A stretch of DNA of 16,319 nt from DUMC01 sp035362115 (GTDB lineage Bacteria; Bacillota; Clostridia; Acetivibrionales; DUMC01). The stretch is taken from positions 1 through 16,319 of the forward strand of contig DAOSDD010000089.1 in the NCBI GenBank assembly GCA_035362115.1. The letters run 5' to 3'. Of this stretch, positions 5,443 through 13,533 are shown piece by piece (positions within the stretch are counted from its first letter, which is position 1; each line of letters begins with the position of its first letter). The notes below the pieces were generated by a model. The model was not told the origin of the DNA. It made no database searches and saw only the letters and a program-made list of their open reading frames with translations. The translations under genes were made by a program, and so were the position numbers.

Positions 5443-6384
5443 TTGGAGTTTTATCATTTACCGGTATTACTGGATGAATGCATTAAAATGTTAAGTATAA
5501 AACCTGACGGAACGTATTTAGATGGTACAATAGGCGGTGCAGGACATTCATCGGAAATCCTGAAAAGGCTTGGTAAAGATGGTACGCTACTAGGACTTGA
5601 TAGGGATGAATATGCTTTGGAAAGTTCCCGTAAGAGGTTGGACACAATTGAAACTAAAGCAAAGGTAATACTGGTTAACAGCAATTTCATGTATATCAAA
5701 AAAGTTTGTTCTGAAAATGGAATTGATGAGGCAGATGGCGTACTTCTAGACCTTGGAGTATCATCTCATCAGTTCGATGAAGCTGAAAGAGGTTTCAGCT
5801 ACCAGAAAGATGCACCCCTTGATATGCGAATGGATAGGACTCAACCTTTAACTGCAGAAGTTGTAGTAAATGAATATAGTGAAAGCGATTTATACAGGAT
5901 TATAAGGGACTATGGTGAAGAAAAATGGGCATCAAGGATAGCTTCCTTTATTATAAATGCAAGGGCTGAAAGACGAGTAAGTACAACGCTGGAGCTTGTA
6001 GAAATTATTAAAGCTGCAATACCGGCAGCAGCAAGGCGTGAAGGCCCGCATCCGGCTAAAAGGACTTTCCAGGCAATCAGAATTGAAGTTAACAATGAGC
6101 TGGGAATTCTGAGAGACACAATTGATGATGCAGTTTCAGTTTTAAAGACCGGGGGCAGATTATGTATAATCAGTTTCCATTCCCTTGAGGACAGGATAGT
6201 GAAGACAGAGTTCCAGAGACTTGTAAATCCTTGCAGTTGCCCTGTAGACTTTCCCATATGTGTATGTGGTAAAAGGCCGGTTGCTATACTTACTGTGAAG
6301 AAACCCATTTTACCTTCAGAGAGGGAAATATGCAGCAATCCTAGAGCAAGAAGTGCAAAACTAAGAGTAATAGAGAAATTATAG
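5443..6384 (+). CDS. rsmH: RsmH (MraW), 16S rRNA cytosine-1402 N4-methyltransferase
   Basis: The 313-aa product has the usual length. It shows the SAM-binding motif YLDGTIGGAGHSSEIL (25-40), the acidic LDRDEYAL (52-59), the family signature LLDLGVSSHQFDEAERGFSY (101-120) followed by PLDMRMD, PHPAKRTFQAIRIEVN (202-217) and ISFHSLEDRIVK (243-254). Near the C-terminus is a CSC...CVC pair (264-266, 273-275), common in Firmicutes members. The enzyme methylates N4 of C1402 in the ribosomal P site of 16S rRNA, in the cytoplasm. Translation starts at TTG 5443, with GAGGTG 5 nt upstream. A long A-rich repeat region separates it from ftsL. Confidence 0.97.
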   Translation: MEFYHLPVLLDECIKMLSIKPDGTYLDGTIGGAGHSSEILKRLGKDGTLLGLDRDEYALESSRKRLDTIETKAKVILVNSNFMYIKKVCSENGIDEADGVLLDLGVSSHQFDEAERGFSYQKDAPLDMRMDRTQPLTAEVVVNEYSESDLYRIIRDYGEEKWASRIASFIINARAERRVSTTLELVEIIKAAIPAAARREGPHPAKRTFQAIRIEVNNELGILRDTIDDAVSVLKTGGRLCIISFHSLEDRIVKTEFQRLVNPCSCPVDFPICVCGKRPVAILTVKKPILPSEREICSNPRARSAKLRVIEKL

Positions 6385-6430
6385 AAACTAAAGACAAAAA
6401 TAAGTATGAAATACAAAAGATAAAACGTTC

Positions 6431-6563
6431 GTAAAGAATGCAAAAGAAAAAATACAAGTAAAGATTACAAAAGAAAAAACATAAGCAAAGAATGTTAATA
6501 CAAAAAATAAGCAAATATACAGAAGATAAAATACCAGTAAGGAATACGAAAGATAAGACTGTA
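6431..6563 (+). repeat. Degenerate 26-27 bp A-rich tandem repeat, about five copies
   Basis: Units begin at 6431, 6458, 6485, 6511 and 6537 and follow the pattern GTAAAGAATACAAAAGA plus AAAATACA. Examples are GTAAAGAATGCAAAAGAAAA, GTAAAGATTACAAAAGAAAA and GTAAGGAATACGAAAGATAA. Weaker similarity extends to about 6404 on the left and 6600 on the right. Copies differ at several positions each, so this is an old array. Three of the five units have a length of nine codons, but all frames hit stops. Confidence 0.7.
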
Positions 6564-6622
6564 GAAAAGATATGACTATAGAAAAGATACTAAAGATAAG
6601 GAGTTATGCTAAATTACACGAG

Positions 6623-6646
6623 GCCGGATTTCGAATGAGATCCGGC
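6623..6646 (+). other. Hairpin 5' of ftsL
   Basis: GCCGGAT (6623-6629) and ATCCGGC (6640-6646) form a perfect 7-bp stem with a 10-nt loop, and a flanking G-U can extend it. It stands out as G/C-rich in an A-rich interval. The sequence after it (TATATCTTCC) has no T-tract, so simple termination is unlikely. An mRNA processing or stability role is possible. Confidence 0.55.
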
Positions 6647-6716
6647 TATATCTTCCTGGAATAAGTTAATAATAAGCAAATAATGAATGTAATAAATTGC
6701 CGTAGAGGTGAATACA

Positions 6717-7205
6717 TTGGTACAAAAGAATAATAAATATGTGTATGGTACAGCAGCTGAAAAAATTCAATATGATGTATATGAGAAAAATAAGGTCCTT
6801 AAAGAAAAGAAGCAATACAAAGCAAATAATGCTATAAAACTGAAAATGGTAGCATCTATTTTATTAGCTTTCCTTATTGGATTTGCTGTTATGTACAGGT
6901 ATGCTCTGATAGCTGACATGAATTACAAAATCAGCAATATGGAAAGACAATATGAAAAGCTGAAGAATGAAAATTCCAGGCTTAAAGTTGCAATAGAAAA
7001 TGAAACCAACCTTTCAAGGATTTCTGAAATTGCACAGAATGAGCTTGGAATGCAAAAACCTGATAAGTATCAGATAGTACATATAAGAGTTCCAAAAACC
7101 AGTTATACAGTAATTTCTGATGCATATAAAAATACTACAGCAAAAGAAAACCTTTTCGTTGAATTAGTTCGAAAGGGAGTAGCAATTAAAAAGCTATTTA
7201 ACTAA
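6717..7205 (+). CDS. ftsL: FtsL-like cell division protein
   Basis: The 162-aa product has a basic cytoplasmic N-terminus (1-43), one membrane segment (about 44-64) and an extracytoplasmic heptad-type coiled coil (about 66-100: YKISNMERQYEKLKNENSRLK). It then shows the closing motif ISEIAQNELGMQKPDKYQIVHI, which is typical of FtsL. FtsL is a bitopic divisome protein that works with DivIC/FtsB and DivIB/FtsQ to activate the septal SEDS-PBP pair. The start is TTG at 6717, because GAGGTG (6705-6710) lies 6 nt upstream. The in-frame GTG at 6708 is part of that site and would give a 165-aa form without its own one. The PBP gene follows after about 105 bp. Confidence 0.88.
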   Translation: MVQKNNKYVYGTAAEKIQYDVYEKNKVLKEKKQYKANNAIKLKMVASILLAFLIGFAVMYRYALIADMNYKISNMERQYEKLKNENSRLKVAIENETNLSRISEIAQNELGMQKPDKYQIVHIRVPKTSYTVISDAYKNTTAKENLFVELVRKGVAIKKLFN

Positions 7206-7223
7206 AATAAAAGTCTGCTATTT

Positions 7224-7251
7224 TATACAATTATATGAAACTCATTATAAT
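7224..7251 (+). promoter_or_regulatory. Possible internal promoter upstream of the PBP gene
   Basis: A perfect -10 box TATAAT (7246-7251) stands 16 nt after TATACA (7224-7229), a 4/6 match to the -35 consensus. It lies in the 105-bp gap between ftsL and the PBP gene and could give extra expression of the downstream genes. In an A/T-rich background a perfect -10 box can arise by chance. Confidence 0.35.
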
Positions 7252-7310
7252 TTCAGGCTGTGATATGTTTTCACTGCCTTTAATTTTAAGCAGGTTTGGG
7301 GGGACATTCT

Positions 7311-9488
7311 GTGGCAGGACCAGGCTTACAGGCAAAAAAAAGGTTATTAATTGTTTTGATAGGATTCTTTTTGATATTCGTTATTCTATTGGGACATGTA
7401 GGATATATCCAGATAGTACAGGGTCAGATATTAAAAAGTATGGCCTATGAACAACAAACAAGAGGAAGAGTCATAACTCCCAAAAGAGGGACGATATATG
7501 ACAGAAATGGTAAGCAACTTGCAGTGAGTGCATCAGTTGATACTATTGCAGTAAATCCAAAGGATGTAGCGAAATCAGGTATTTCAAAGGAAATAATAGC
7601 AAAGAAGCTCAGTGAAATACTTGAAATTGATGAGGAGAAAATAATAGCCAAGCTTGAAAAAAATACATGGTATGAAGAGATAAAGGAAAAAGTTGACAAG
7701 AATATTGGTGATGAAGTAAGAAAATGGATAAAGGATGAAAAAATTGAAGGTGTACGTGTTGATGAAGATTCAAAAAGGTACTATCCACATAGGAATCTGG
7801 CATCTCACATTATTGGATTTATTGGTAAGGATCAGGGGCTGGATGGCATTGAAGCTATAATGGAAAAGTATCTGAAAGGAGTTCCCGGTAAAATATTAAG
7901 TGAGATGGATGCAGGGGGGCGAACAATGCCTTATACTCCGGAGAGAAGGGTTGATACTCAGGATGGTCTTGATGTTGTACTGACCATAGATGAAACCATA
8001 CAATATCTTGCAGAAAAAGCAATAGAGAAAGCAATTGATGACAATAAAGTGCTAAATGGTGCCGTAGTAATAGTTATGGCCCCTAGAACCGGTGATATTC
8101 TGGCATTGGTATCCAAACCGGATTATGACCTTAATAATCCCTTTGCAGCACCCCCTGGAGTTGACCCTGAAAAATGGAAGGGTTATACTAATGAAGATGT
8201 TACAAAACTCCAGGAGACAGTATGGCGGAACAAGGCTGTATCAGATACTTATGAGCCGGGTTCAACTTTTAAAGCGATAACTGCTGCAGCAGCTCTGGAA
8301 GAGGGAGTAATAAAACCCGATTCTCCTGTAAATGATTTCCCGGTAAAGGTGGGAGGCTGGAACATCGGATGCTGGAGGGCAGCTCCTCATGGGCAGGAAA
8401 CCTTCAGGGAAGGCGTCTATAATTCATGCAACCCTGTGTTTGTAAGAGTTGCTCAGGATTTAGGAATCAAAACTTTTTATGATTATGTCAGGGGGTTTGG
8501 TTTTTTTGAACCAACGGGTGTAGAATTACCAGGGGAATCTAATTCTATATTTCACAAACCTCCTGTAGAGATAGATATGGCAGTTGCATCATTTGGCCAG
8601 AGATTTCAAATTACACCAATACAGCTTATAACTGCTTATTGCGCAATAGCAAATGGCGGTTACCTTATGAAACCGAGACTGATAAAAGAACTAAGAGATT
8701 CCCAGGGAAATATTGTAAAAAAATTTGAACCAGAAGTAGTAAGACAGGTTATTTCCAGTGAAACATCAGATACATTAAGGGATATTTTGGAGGGTGTTGT
8801 TTCTGATGGTACCGGAAGAAATGCCTATATAAAAGGTTATAGAGTTGCAGGTAAGACTGGTACTTCAGAAACTACAGAAACTAAATCAGAGGGAAGATAT
8901 ATTGCATCTTTCTCATCCTTCGCTCCTGCAGATAATCCTGTAGTAAATGTCCTCATAGTGCTTGATCATCCTGCAGGGGATTCCTATATGGGTGGAGTTA
9001 TTGCTGCACCGGTAGCACAAAAACTACTTGATGATGTTCTGAATTATCTGGGTGTAGAAAAAAGATATACTGAAAAAGATAAAGAAACTATAAGATTACC
9101 TGTTTATGTGCCTGAAGTAAGAAATATATCACTTAATGATGCAAAATCTACATTAGCGAAATATGGTTTGGAATATAGAGTGGAAGGTGATGGCAATAAT
9201 AAAGATGCGATTATTTTGGAGCAGATGCCGAAACCTGGCGCAAGTATACCTGAGAAATCAGTTGTGATATTATATACATATAAACCTGATACTGAAGTTA
9301 TGGCTAAAGTTCCGAATCTTTTAAACAAAACCGTATATGAAGCAACCCAGGCATTAAAGAATGCAGGCTTAAATATTAAAGTGAATGGCGATGGAACTGC
9401 TGTGAAGCAGGAAATTGTCCCTGGGTCTGAAGTGCCTGTTGGGAAGGTAATAGAAGTTGATTTTAGGCATCTGGACAATGTAGAGTAG
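7311..9488 (+). CDS. ftsI: Class B penicillin-binding protein (FtsI/PbpB/SpoVD type) with two PASTA domains
   Basis: The 725-aa product (counted from GTG 7311) has a short cytoplasmic tail and a membrane anchor (about residues 10-34). The dimerisation/pedestal domain contains RGTIYDRNG (59-67). The transpeptidase domain has catalytic motifs S318-T-F-K, S372-C-N and K515-T-G-T. Two PASTA domains follow (about 600-656 and 666-720). It crosslinks peptidoglycan outside the membrane and is the partner of the SEDS protein downstream. Bacillus PbpB has two PASTA domains and SpoVD one, so the architecture is closer to PbpB, but this is the only class B PBP in the visible cluster and could serve division, sporulation or both. 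GTG 7311 was chosen because the GGGGGG run (7298-7303) fits as its ribosome binding site; an upstream in-frame TTG at 7296 overlaps that run. Confidence 0.93.
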   Translation: MAGPGLQAKKRLLIVLIGFFLIFVILLGHVGYIQIVQGQILKSMAYEQQTRGRVITPKRGTIYDRNGKQLAVSASVDTIAVNPKDVAKSGISKEIIAKKLSEILEIDEEKIIAKLEKNTWYEEIKEKVDKNIGDEVRKWIKDEKIEGVRVDEDSKRYYPHRNLASHIIGFIGKDQGLDGIEAIMEKYLKGVPGKILSEMDAGGRTMPYTPERRVDTQDGLDVVLTIDETIQYLAEKAIEKAIDDNKVLNGAVVIVMAPRTGDILALVSKPDYDLNNPFAAPPGVDPEKWKGYTNEDVTKLQETVWRNKAVSDTYEPGSTFKAITAAAALEEGVIKPDSPVNDFPVKVGGWNIGCWRAAPHGQETFREGVYNSCNPVFVRVAQDLGIKTFYDYVRGFGFFEPTGVELPGESNSIFHKPPVEIDMAVASFGQRFQITPIQLITAYCAIANGGYLMKPRLIKELRDSQGNIVKKFEPEVVRQVISSETSDTLRDILEGVVSDGTGRNAYIKGYRVAGKTGTSETTETKSEGRYIASFSSFAPADNPVVNVLIVLDHPAGDSYMGGVIAAPVAQKLLDDVLNYLGVEKRYTEKDKETIRLPVYVPEVRNISLNDAKSTLAKYGLEYRVEGDGNNKDAIILEQMPKPGASIPEKSVVILYTYKPDTEVMAKVPNLLNKTVYEATQALKNAGLNIKVNGDGTAVKQEIVPGSEVPVGKVIEVDFRHLDNVE

Positions 9489-9554
9489 AGATGTGTATAA
9501 GATACCCTTGATAACGCAGCATACTATAATTAATTTTAAAATTGGAGGTAGCCT

Positions 9555-11042
9555 ATGAAACTGCATGAATTAATTGAAGGACTAAACCCTAATGTAATCT
9601 CAGGAGATTGTGATTTGGATATAAGAGATATAGTATATGATTCCAGAAAAGCAGGAAAAAATTCTTTATTTGTATGTATAGACGGCTCTGTCGTTGATGG
9701 GCATGCATTTATCCCGGAAGCAATTGAAAATGGAGCAGGAGCACTGCTGGTAGAAAAAGAGGTAAATGTTCCCCCCAATATTACCGTAATAAAAGTAAAA
9801 GACACAAGATATGGACTTGCTTTTGTTTCAGATAAAATTTATGACCATCCCTCAAGAAAACTAAATTTAATTGGTATTACAGGTACAAAGGGGAAGACTA
9901 CAACTACATACATGATTAAGCATATTCTTGAAGACGCGGGTCTAAAAACAGGACTTATAGGTACAATACAGAATATGATAGGCGATGAGGTGCTGTACGC
10001 AGAAAGAACAACACCGGAATCTTACGACTTACAGGCTCTGTTTTCTGAAATGTGTGAAAAAGACGTAAAAAGTGTTGTTATGGAAGTGTCTTCTCAAGGA
10101 CTTCAACTCAACAGAGTAAGTTGCAGCCATTTTGAAATAGGAGTATTTACCAATCTTTATAAAGACCATATCTCACCTACAGAGCATAAAGATATGGAGG
10201 AGTATCTTAACGCAAAAATAAAGCTGTTTAAAATGTGTGAAAAAGGGCTGGTTAATATAGATAGTCCATATGCAGCAAAAGTTTTAGCTGAGGCTGAATG
10301 TCCCATATATACTTTTGGTATAGAAAATGATTGTGATATAAGAGCTTATGATATTATAAAGCATCCACACAGTGTGGAATTCCAAGTTTGTTCACCATGG
10401 GTGAATGGTCACATTCTTGTTAATATACCTGGTAAATTTTCTGTATATAATGCGTTAGCAGCAATAGGAGTTTGCTGTTTATCCGGAGTATCCTTCGATA
10501 ATATTAAAAATGGTCTTAAAAGTATTAGTGTGCCTGGAAGAGCTGAAACAATTCATACGGGGAGGAACTTTACTGTTATTGTAGATTATGCTCATACGGC
10601 GGATAGCCTTGAAAACATTCTGAGTACTGTTAAGGATTTCTCAAAGGGTAGAGTTGTCAGTATATTTGGATGTGGAGGGAACAAAGATAAGGGAAGAAGA
10701 TTCGGCATGGGAGAAGTATCAGGCAAAATAGCAGATTTTACTGTAATTACTTCAGATAATCCAAGATCTGAAGACCCTGCAGCTATAATCAATGATATAG
10801 AAACAGGAATAAAAAAGACAGAAGGTAAATATATAAAAATAGTGGATCGCCGAGAAGCAATAAGGTATGCAATTGAAAGTGCCAAACCCGAGGACATAAT
10901 AGTAATAGCAGGTAAGGGTCATGAAACATATCAGATATTCAAAGACAAAACAATACATTTTGATGACAGGGAAGTAGTAAGGGAAATATTGAGTGAAACC
11001 GCTTCAGAAAAAAGTGAAGAAATAGTTTTACAGAAAGAGTGA
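9555..11042 (+). CDS. murE: MurE, UDP-MurNAc-L-Ala-D-Glu:meso-diaminopimelate ligase
   Basis: The 495-aa product has the three Mur ligase domains. The N-terminal domain has VYDSRKAGKNSLFVCIDG (28-45). The ATP-binding P-loop is GITGTKGKTTTTY (107-119), followed by TTPES (152-156), EVSSQGLQLNRV (177-188) and the expected carbamylated lysine in NAKIKLF (Lys221). The C-terminal domain has VDYAHTADSLENIL (343-356), GCGGNKDKGRR and DNPRSEDP (401-408). DNPR is the motif that selects meso-diaminopimelate, where lysine-adding enzymes carry a different sequence, so this organism very probably has mDAP peptidoglycan. The cytoplasmic enzyme adds the third stem-peptide residue. The ATG at 9555 has GGAGG 6 nt upstream. 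The tail SEKSEEIVLQKE is outside the conserved domain. Confidence 0.97.
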   Translation: MKLHELIEGLNPNVISGDCDLDIRDIVYDSRKAGKNSLFVCIDGSVVDGHAFIPEAIENGAGALLVEKEVNVPPNITVIKVKDTRYGLAFVSDKIYDHPSRKLNLIGITGTKGKTTTTYMIKHILEDAGLKTGLIGTIQNMIGDEVLYAERTTPESYDLQALFSEMCEKDVKSVVMEVSSQGLQLNRVSCSHFEIGVFTNLYKDHISPTEHKDMEEYLNAKIKLFKMCEKGLVNIDSPYAAKVLAEAECPIYTFGIENDCDIRAYDIIKHPHSVEFQVCSPWVNGHILVNIPGKFSVYNALAAIGVCCLSGVSFDNIKNGLKSISVPGRAETIHTGRNFTVIVDYAHTADSLENILSTVKDFSKGRVVSIFGCGGNKDKGRRFGMGEVSGKIADFTVITSDNPRSEDPAAIINDIETGIKKTEGKYIKIVDRREAIRYAIESAKPEDIIVIAGKGHETYQIFKDKTIHFDDREVVREILSETASEKSEEIVLQKE

Positions 11043-11055
11043 AGAAACTATTTCT
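11018..11055 (+). other. Inverted repeat straddling the murE stop codon
   Basis: AGAAATAGTTT (11018-11028) pairs perfectly with AAACTATTTCT (11045-11055) around a 16-nt loop; the murE TGA (11040-11042) lies in the loop. No T-tract follows, and murF starts 47 bp later, so it is more likely an mRNA stability or processing structure than a terminator. With only two G-C pairs it is moderate in strength. Confidence 0.45.
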
Positions 11056-11101
11056 GAGAAGTATTCAGGGAATAGCTTCGATACGATAGCGGAGGTATAT
11101 T

Positions 11102-12517
11102 ATGAAAATATTAAGATGCGGGGAAATTGTAGAAGCTACAGAAGGTATTTTATTATATGGCAGCAGTGAGCAGGAAATAATGAGAATTTCTACCGACTCC
11201 AGGTCGGTACAGCCAGGAAGCCTTTTTGTCCCAATAAAAGGAGAAAGGTTTGATGGTCACAATTTCATTAAAGACGCTTTAGCAGCTGGTGCTGCAGGTA
11301 CTTTAACCCAATACGATTTACAGGAATTAAAGTGCTGTCCTGAGCATGAGGGCTCTTTTGATGGAAAACTAATTATCAAAGTTAATGACACTTTAAAAGC
11401 ACTAAGAGATATTGCTGCATATTACAGACAAATGTTCCGTATTCCCTTCACAGGTATTACCGGAAGTGTCGGAAAGACAAGTACCAAGGATATGATAGCT
11501 TGTGTCCTTGAGCAGGAATATAATGTACTTAAGACTATGGGAAATTTTAATAATGAGATTGGTGTTCCGTTAACTATATTCAACTTGAATGATAGTTATG
11601 AAGCAGCAGTTGTTGAAATGGGAATGAGCGGTTTTGGAGAAATAAGCAGGCTTACTTCCATTGTCAAACCCAAAATAGCGGTAATAACAAATATTGGCAT
11701 GTCCCATATGGAAAAACTAGGATCAAGGCAGAATATTCTAAAAGCAAAAATGGAGATATTTGAAGGCTTACCCCGAGACGGACTGGTTGTAATGAATGGA
11801 GATGATACTTTTTTATACGGCTTGAAGGGTTTTTTAAACTTTCGCACATTATATTATGGCATGGATGAGGGGTTGGATTATCAGGCTTATAATGTCCAGA
11901 GTGCAGGGGAAACAGGCATTTATTTTGATATTAATGTAAAAAATGTGGAATACAAGGTTCATGTTCCTGTTCCAGGTATACATAACGTATATAATGCACT
12001 GGCAGCAATAGCTGTAGGAGTTGAATCCGGCATTTCAATGAAAAATATAATACAAGGAATCCGTAATTTCATACCTGGCAAAATGAGGTTAAACATTGTT
12101 AAAAACAATGGAATCAAGGTTATTAACGATGCATACAATGCAAGTCCCCAATCAATAGATGCAGCTTTAAAAGTGTTAATTGATCTTGAAGATGTAAACA
12201 GGCGTATTGCTGTTTTAGGTGATGTCCTGGAACTAGGTGAATGGGCTCGGCAGGCTCATCTAGATATAGGGAAACTTGCATTTAATATGGGAATAGATTA
12301 CATTATAACTGTAGGGGAAAATGGAAGATATATCGCAGAAGGTGCCCTGGAGTCAGGTGCTTCTGTTAAAAATGTAAATCATTTTTCCGATAACAAAGAA
12401 GTAACAAGATTTTTGGAAGACTTTATTACTGATGGTGATGCCATACTTGTAAAAGGATCCAGGGGAATGAAAATGGAAGAAATAGTTGAACAACTGATAA
12501 GAGGTGAAAATGCTTGA
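11102..12517 (+). CDS. murF: MurF, UDP-MurNAc-tripeptide--D-Ala-D-Ala ligase
   Basis: The 471-aa product shows the Mur ligase layout. The N-terminal domain has ISTDSRSVQPGSLFVPIKGERFDGH (29-53). The P-loop is GITGSVGKTSTKDM (118-131), then GNFNNEIGVPLT (147-158), VEMGMSGFGEI (171-181), NIGMSHMEKLGS and the lysine-containing KAKMEIFEG. The C-terminal domain has NDAYNASPQS and a VLGDVLELG stretch. NEIGVP and DAYNASP are MurF-specific. It adds the D-Ala-D-Ala dipeptide to complete UDP-MurNAc-pentapeptide in the cytoplasm. The ATG at 11102 has GGAGG (11091-11095) 6 nt upstream. Its TGA stop overlaps the TTG start of mraY by 3 of 4 shared bases, so the two are translationally coupled. Confidence 0.97.
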   Translation: MKILRCGEIVEATEGILLYGSSEQEIMRISTDSRSVQPGSLFVPIKGERFDGHNFIKDALAAGAAGTLTQYDLQELKCCPEHEGSFDGKLIIKVNDTLKALRDIAAYYRQMFRIPFTGITGSVGKTSTKDMIACVLEQEYNVLKTMGNFNNEIGVPLTIFNLNDSYEAAVVEMGMSGFGEISRLTSIVKPKIAVITNIGMSHMEKLGSRQNILKAKMEIFEGLPRDGLVVMNGDDTFLYGLKGFLNFRTLYYGMDEGLDYQAYNVQSAGETGIYFDINVKNVEYKVHVPVPGIHNVYNALAAIAVGVESGISMKNIIQGIRNFIPGKMRLNIVKNNGIKVINDAYNASPQSIDAALKVLIDLEDVNRRIAVLGDVLELGEWARQAHLDIGKLAFNMGIDYIITVGENGRYIAEGALESGASVKNVNHFSDNKEVTRFLEDFITDGDAILVKGSRGMKMEEIVEQLIRGENA

Positions 12518-13509
12518 ATGAATACTTTAAAGTATCTATACAGGTTGTTGCATTTATATTAACTTTTATATTATCTTTGATTGCGGGACCAATAATTATA
12601 CCTATGCTAAGAAGGCTTAAATTTGGTCAGACTGTAAGAGATGATGGACCATCTACGCATATTAAGAAAACGGGTACACCAACAATAGGCGGGGTTATAT
12701 TTATTATACCAATAACTCTTGTATCTGTTTATTTTTCTGCAAAATATCCTGATATTATACCATTAATAATAGTAACTCTGGGGTTTGGAGCAGTTGGTTT
12801 TATTGATGACTTCCTTAAAGTTGTAAAAAAAAGCAAGGATGGATTATTTTGGAAACAGAAAATGTTTGCTTTGCTTGTTATTGCAGTAGCATTTACTATG
12901 TATGGTATTAACAAAGGAATATTAAATACTGAAATGATAGTACCTTTCATGGGCATGGATTATACAGTAGCGTTGCCAATGTGGTTTTTCATACCATTTA
13001 CGATTTTTGTCCTACTCGCCATTACCAACGCTGTCAATCTGACTGATGGAGTTGATGGTTTGGCAACAGGTGTAACATTAATAGTTGTGGTATTATTCAC
13101 CATTATTGCCATGACCCGCAGTGACTGGGATTACTTGAAAATATTTTCTTCAACTGTTGCCGGAGGATGCCTTGGATTTTTAGCATTTAATGCCTATCCT
13201 GCCAGAGTCTTTATGGGCGATACGGGATCCCTTGCTCTTGGAGGTGCGGTTGGAGCTATATCGATTTTAATGAAAATGCCATGGATTATACTTGTTGCAG
13301 GTTTTATTTATGTAATAGAAGCATTATCTGTTATCATACAGGTTTCATATTTTAAACTTAAAGGCAAAAGAGTATTTAGAATGGCACCTATACATCATCA
13401 TTTTGAGCTTTTAGGATGGAAAGAAACAAAGGTGGTATCAGTATTTTGGGTGATTACTTTTGTTTCCTGTATAATAGGATTATTGACCTTAAGGCTAAAG
13501 TTCTTTTAA
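12514..13509 (+). CDS. mraY: MraY, phospho-MurNAc-pentapeptide translocase
   Basis: The 331-aa integral membrane product, with about ten membrane segments, carries the MraY signatures KKTGTPTIGG (51-60), GFIDDFLKVVKK (95-106), NAVNLTDGVDGLATG (172-186), FNAYPARVFMGDTGSLALGG (225-244) and APIHHHFELLGWKE (291-304). The aspartates and the HHH motif are the known active-site residues. It transfers phospho-MurNAc-pentapeptide to undecaprenyl phosphate to make lipid I. Translation starts at TTG 12514 overlapping the murF stop, with GAGGTG (12501-12506) 7 nt upstream. The ATG four bases earlier leads into a stop after three codons, and the ATG at 12518 is out of frame. In many Firmicutes murD follows; here it does not. 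Confidence 0.97.
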   Translation: MNEYFKVSIQVVAFILTFILSLIAGPIIIPMLRRLKFGQTVRDDGPSTHIKKTGTPTIGGVIFIIPITLVSVYFSAKYPDIIPLIIVTLGFGAVGFIDDFLKVVKKSKDGLFWKQKMFALLVIAVAFTMYGINKGILNTEMIVPFMGMDYTVALPMWFFIPFTIFVLLAITNAVNLTDGVDGLATGVTLIVVVLFTIIAMTRSDWDYLKIFSSTVAGGCLGFLAFNAYPARVFMGDTGSLALGGAVGAISILMKMPWIILVAGFIYVIEALSVIIQVSYFKLKGKRVFRMAPIHHHFELLGWKETKVVSVFWVITFVSCIIGLLTLRLKFF

Positions 13510-13533
13510 AAAAAACTATTGGGGGTAGCATAT

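Larger units (their letters stand above)
6385..6716. other. Gene-free interval between rsmH and ftsL
   Basis: This stretch of about 330 bp lies inside an otherwise tight operon. Its first two thirds are a degenerate 26-27 bp tandem repeat, extremely A-rich on the plus strand. It then holds a small G/C-rich hairpin (6623-6646) and the GAGGTG ribosome binding site (6705-6710) of ftsL. I see no convincing promoter or protein gene; reading frames are short and lack starts with ribosome binding sites. Confidence 0.7.

Noticed and set aside
5910..6443. 177-aa minus-strand open frame opposite rsmH
   Set aside because: It is antisense to the well-supported rsmH frame, has no ribosome binding site on that strand, and has a composition typical of a shadow frame.
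6623..6646. Rho-independent terminator upstream of ftsL
   Set aside because: The stem is suitable, but no T-tract follows and the downstream division genes show no convincing new promoter.
7235..7450. 71-aa open frame starting between ftsL and the PBP gene
   Set aside because: It overlaps the PBP gene by 140 bp in another frame, lacks a ribosome binding site and has no recognisable sequence; the PBP frame has strong domain support.
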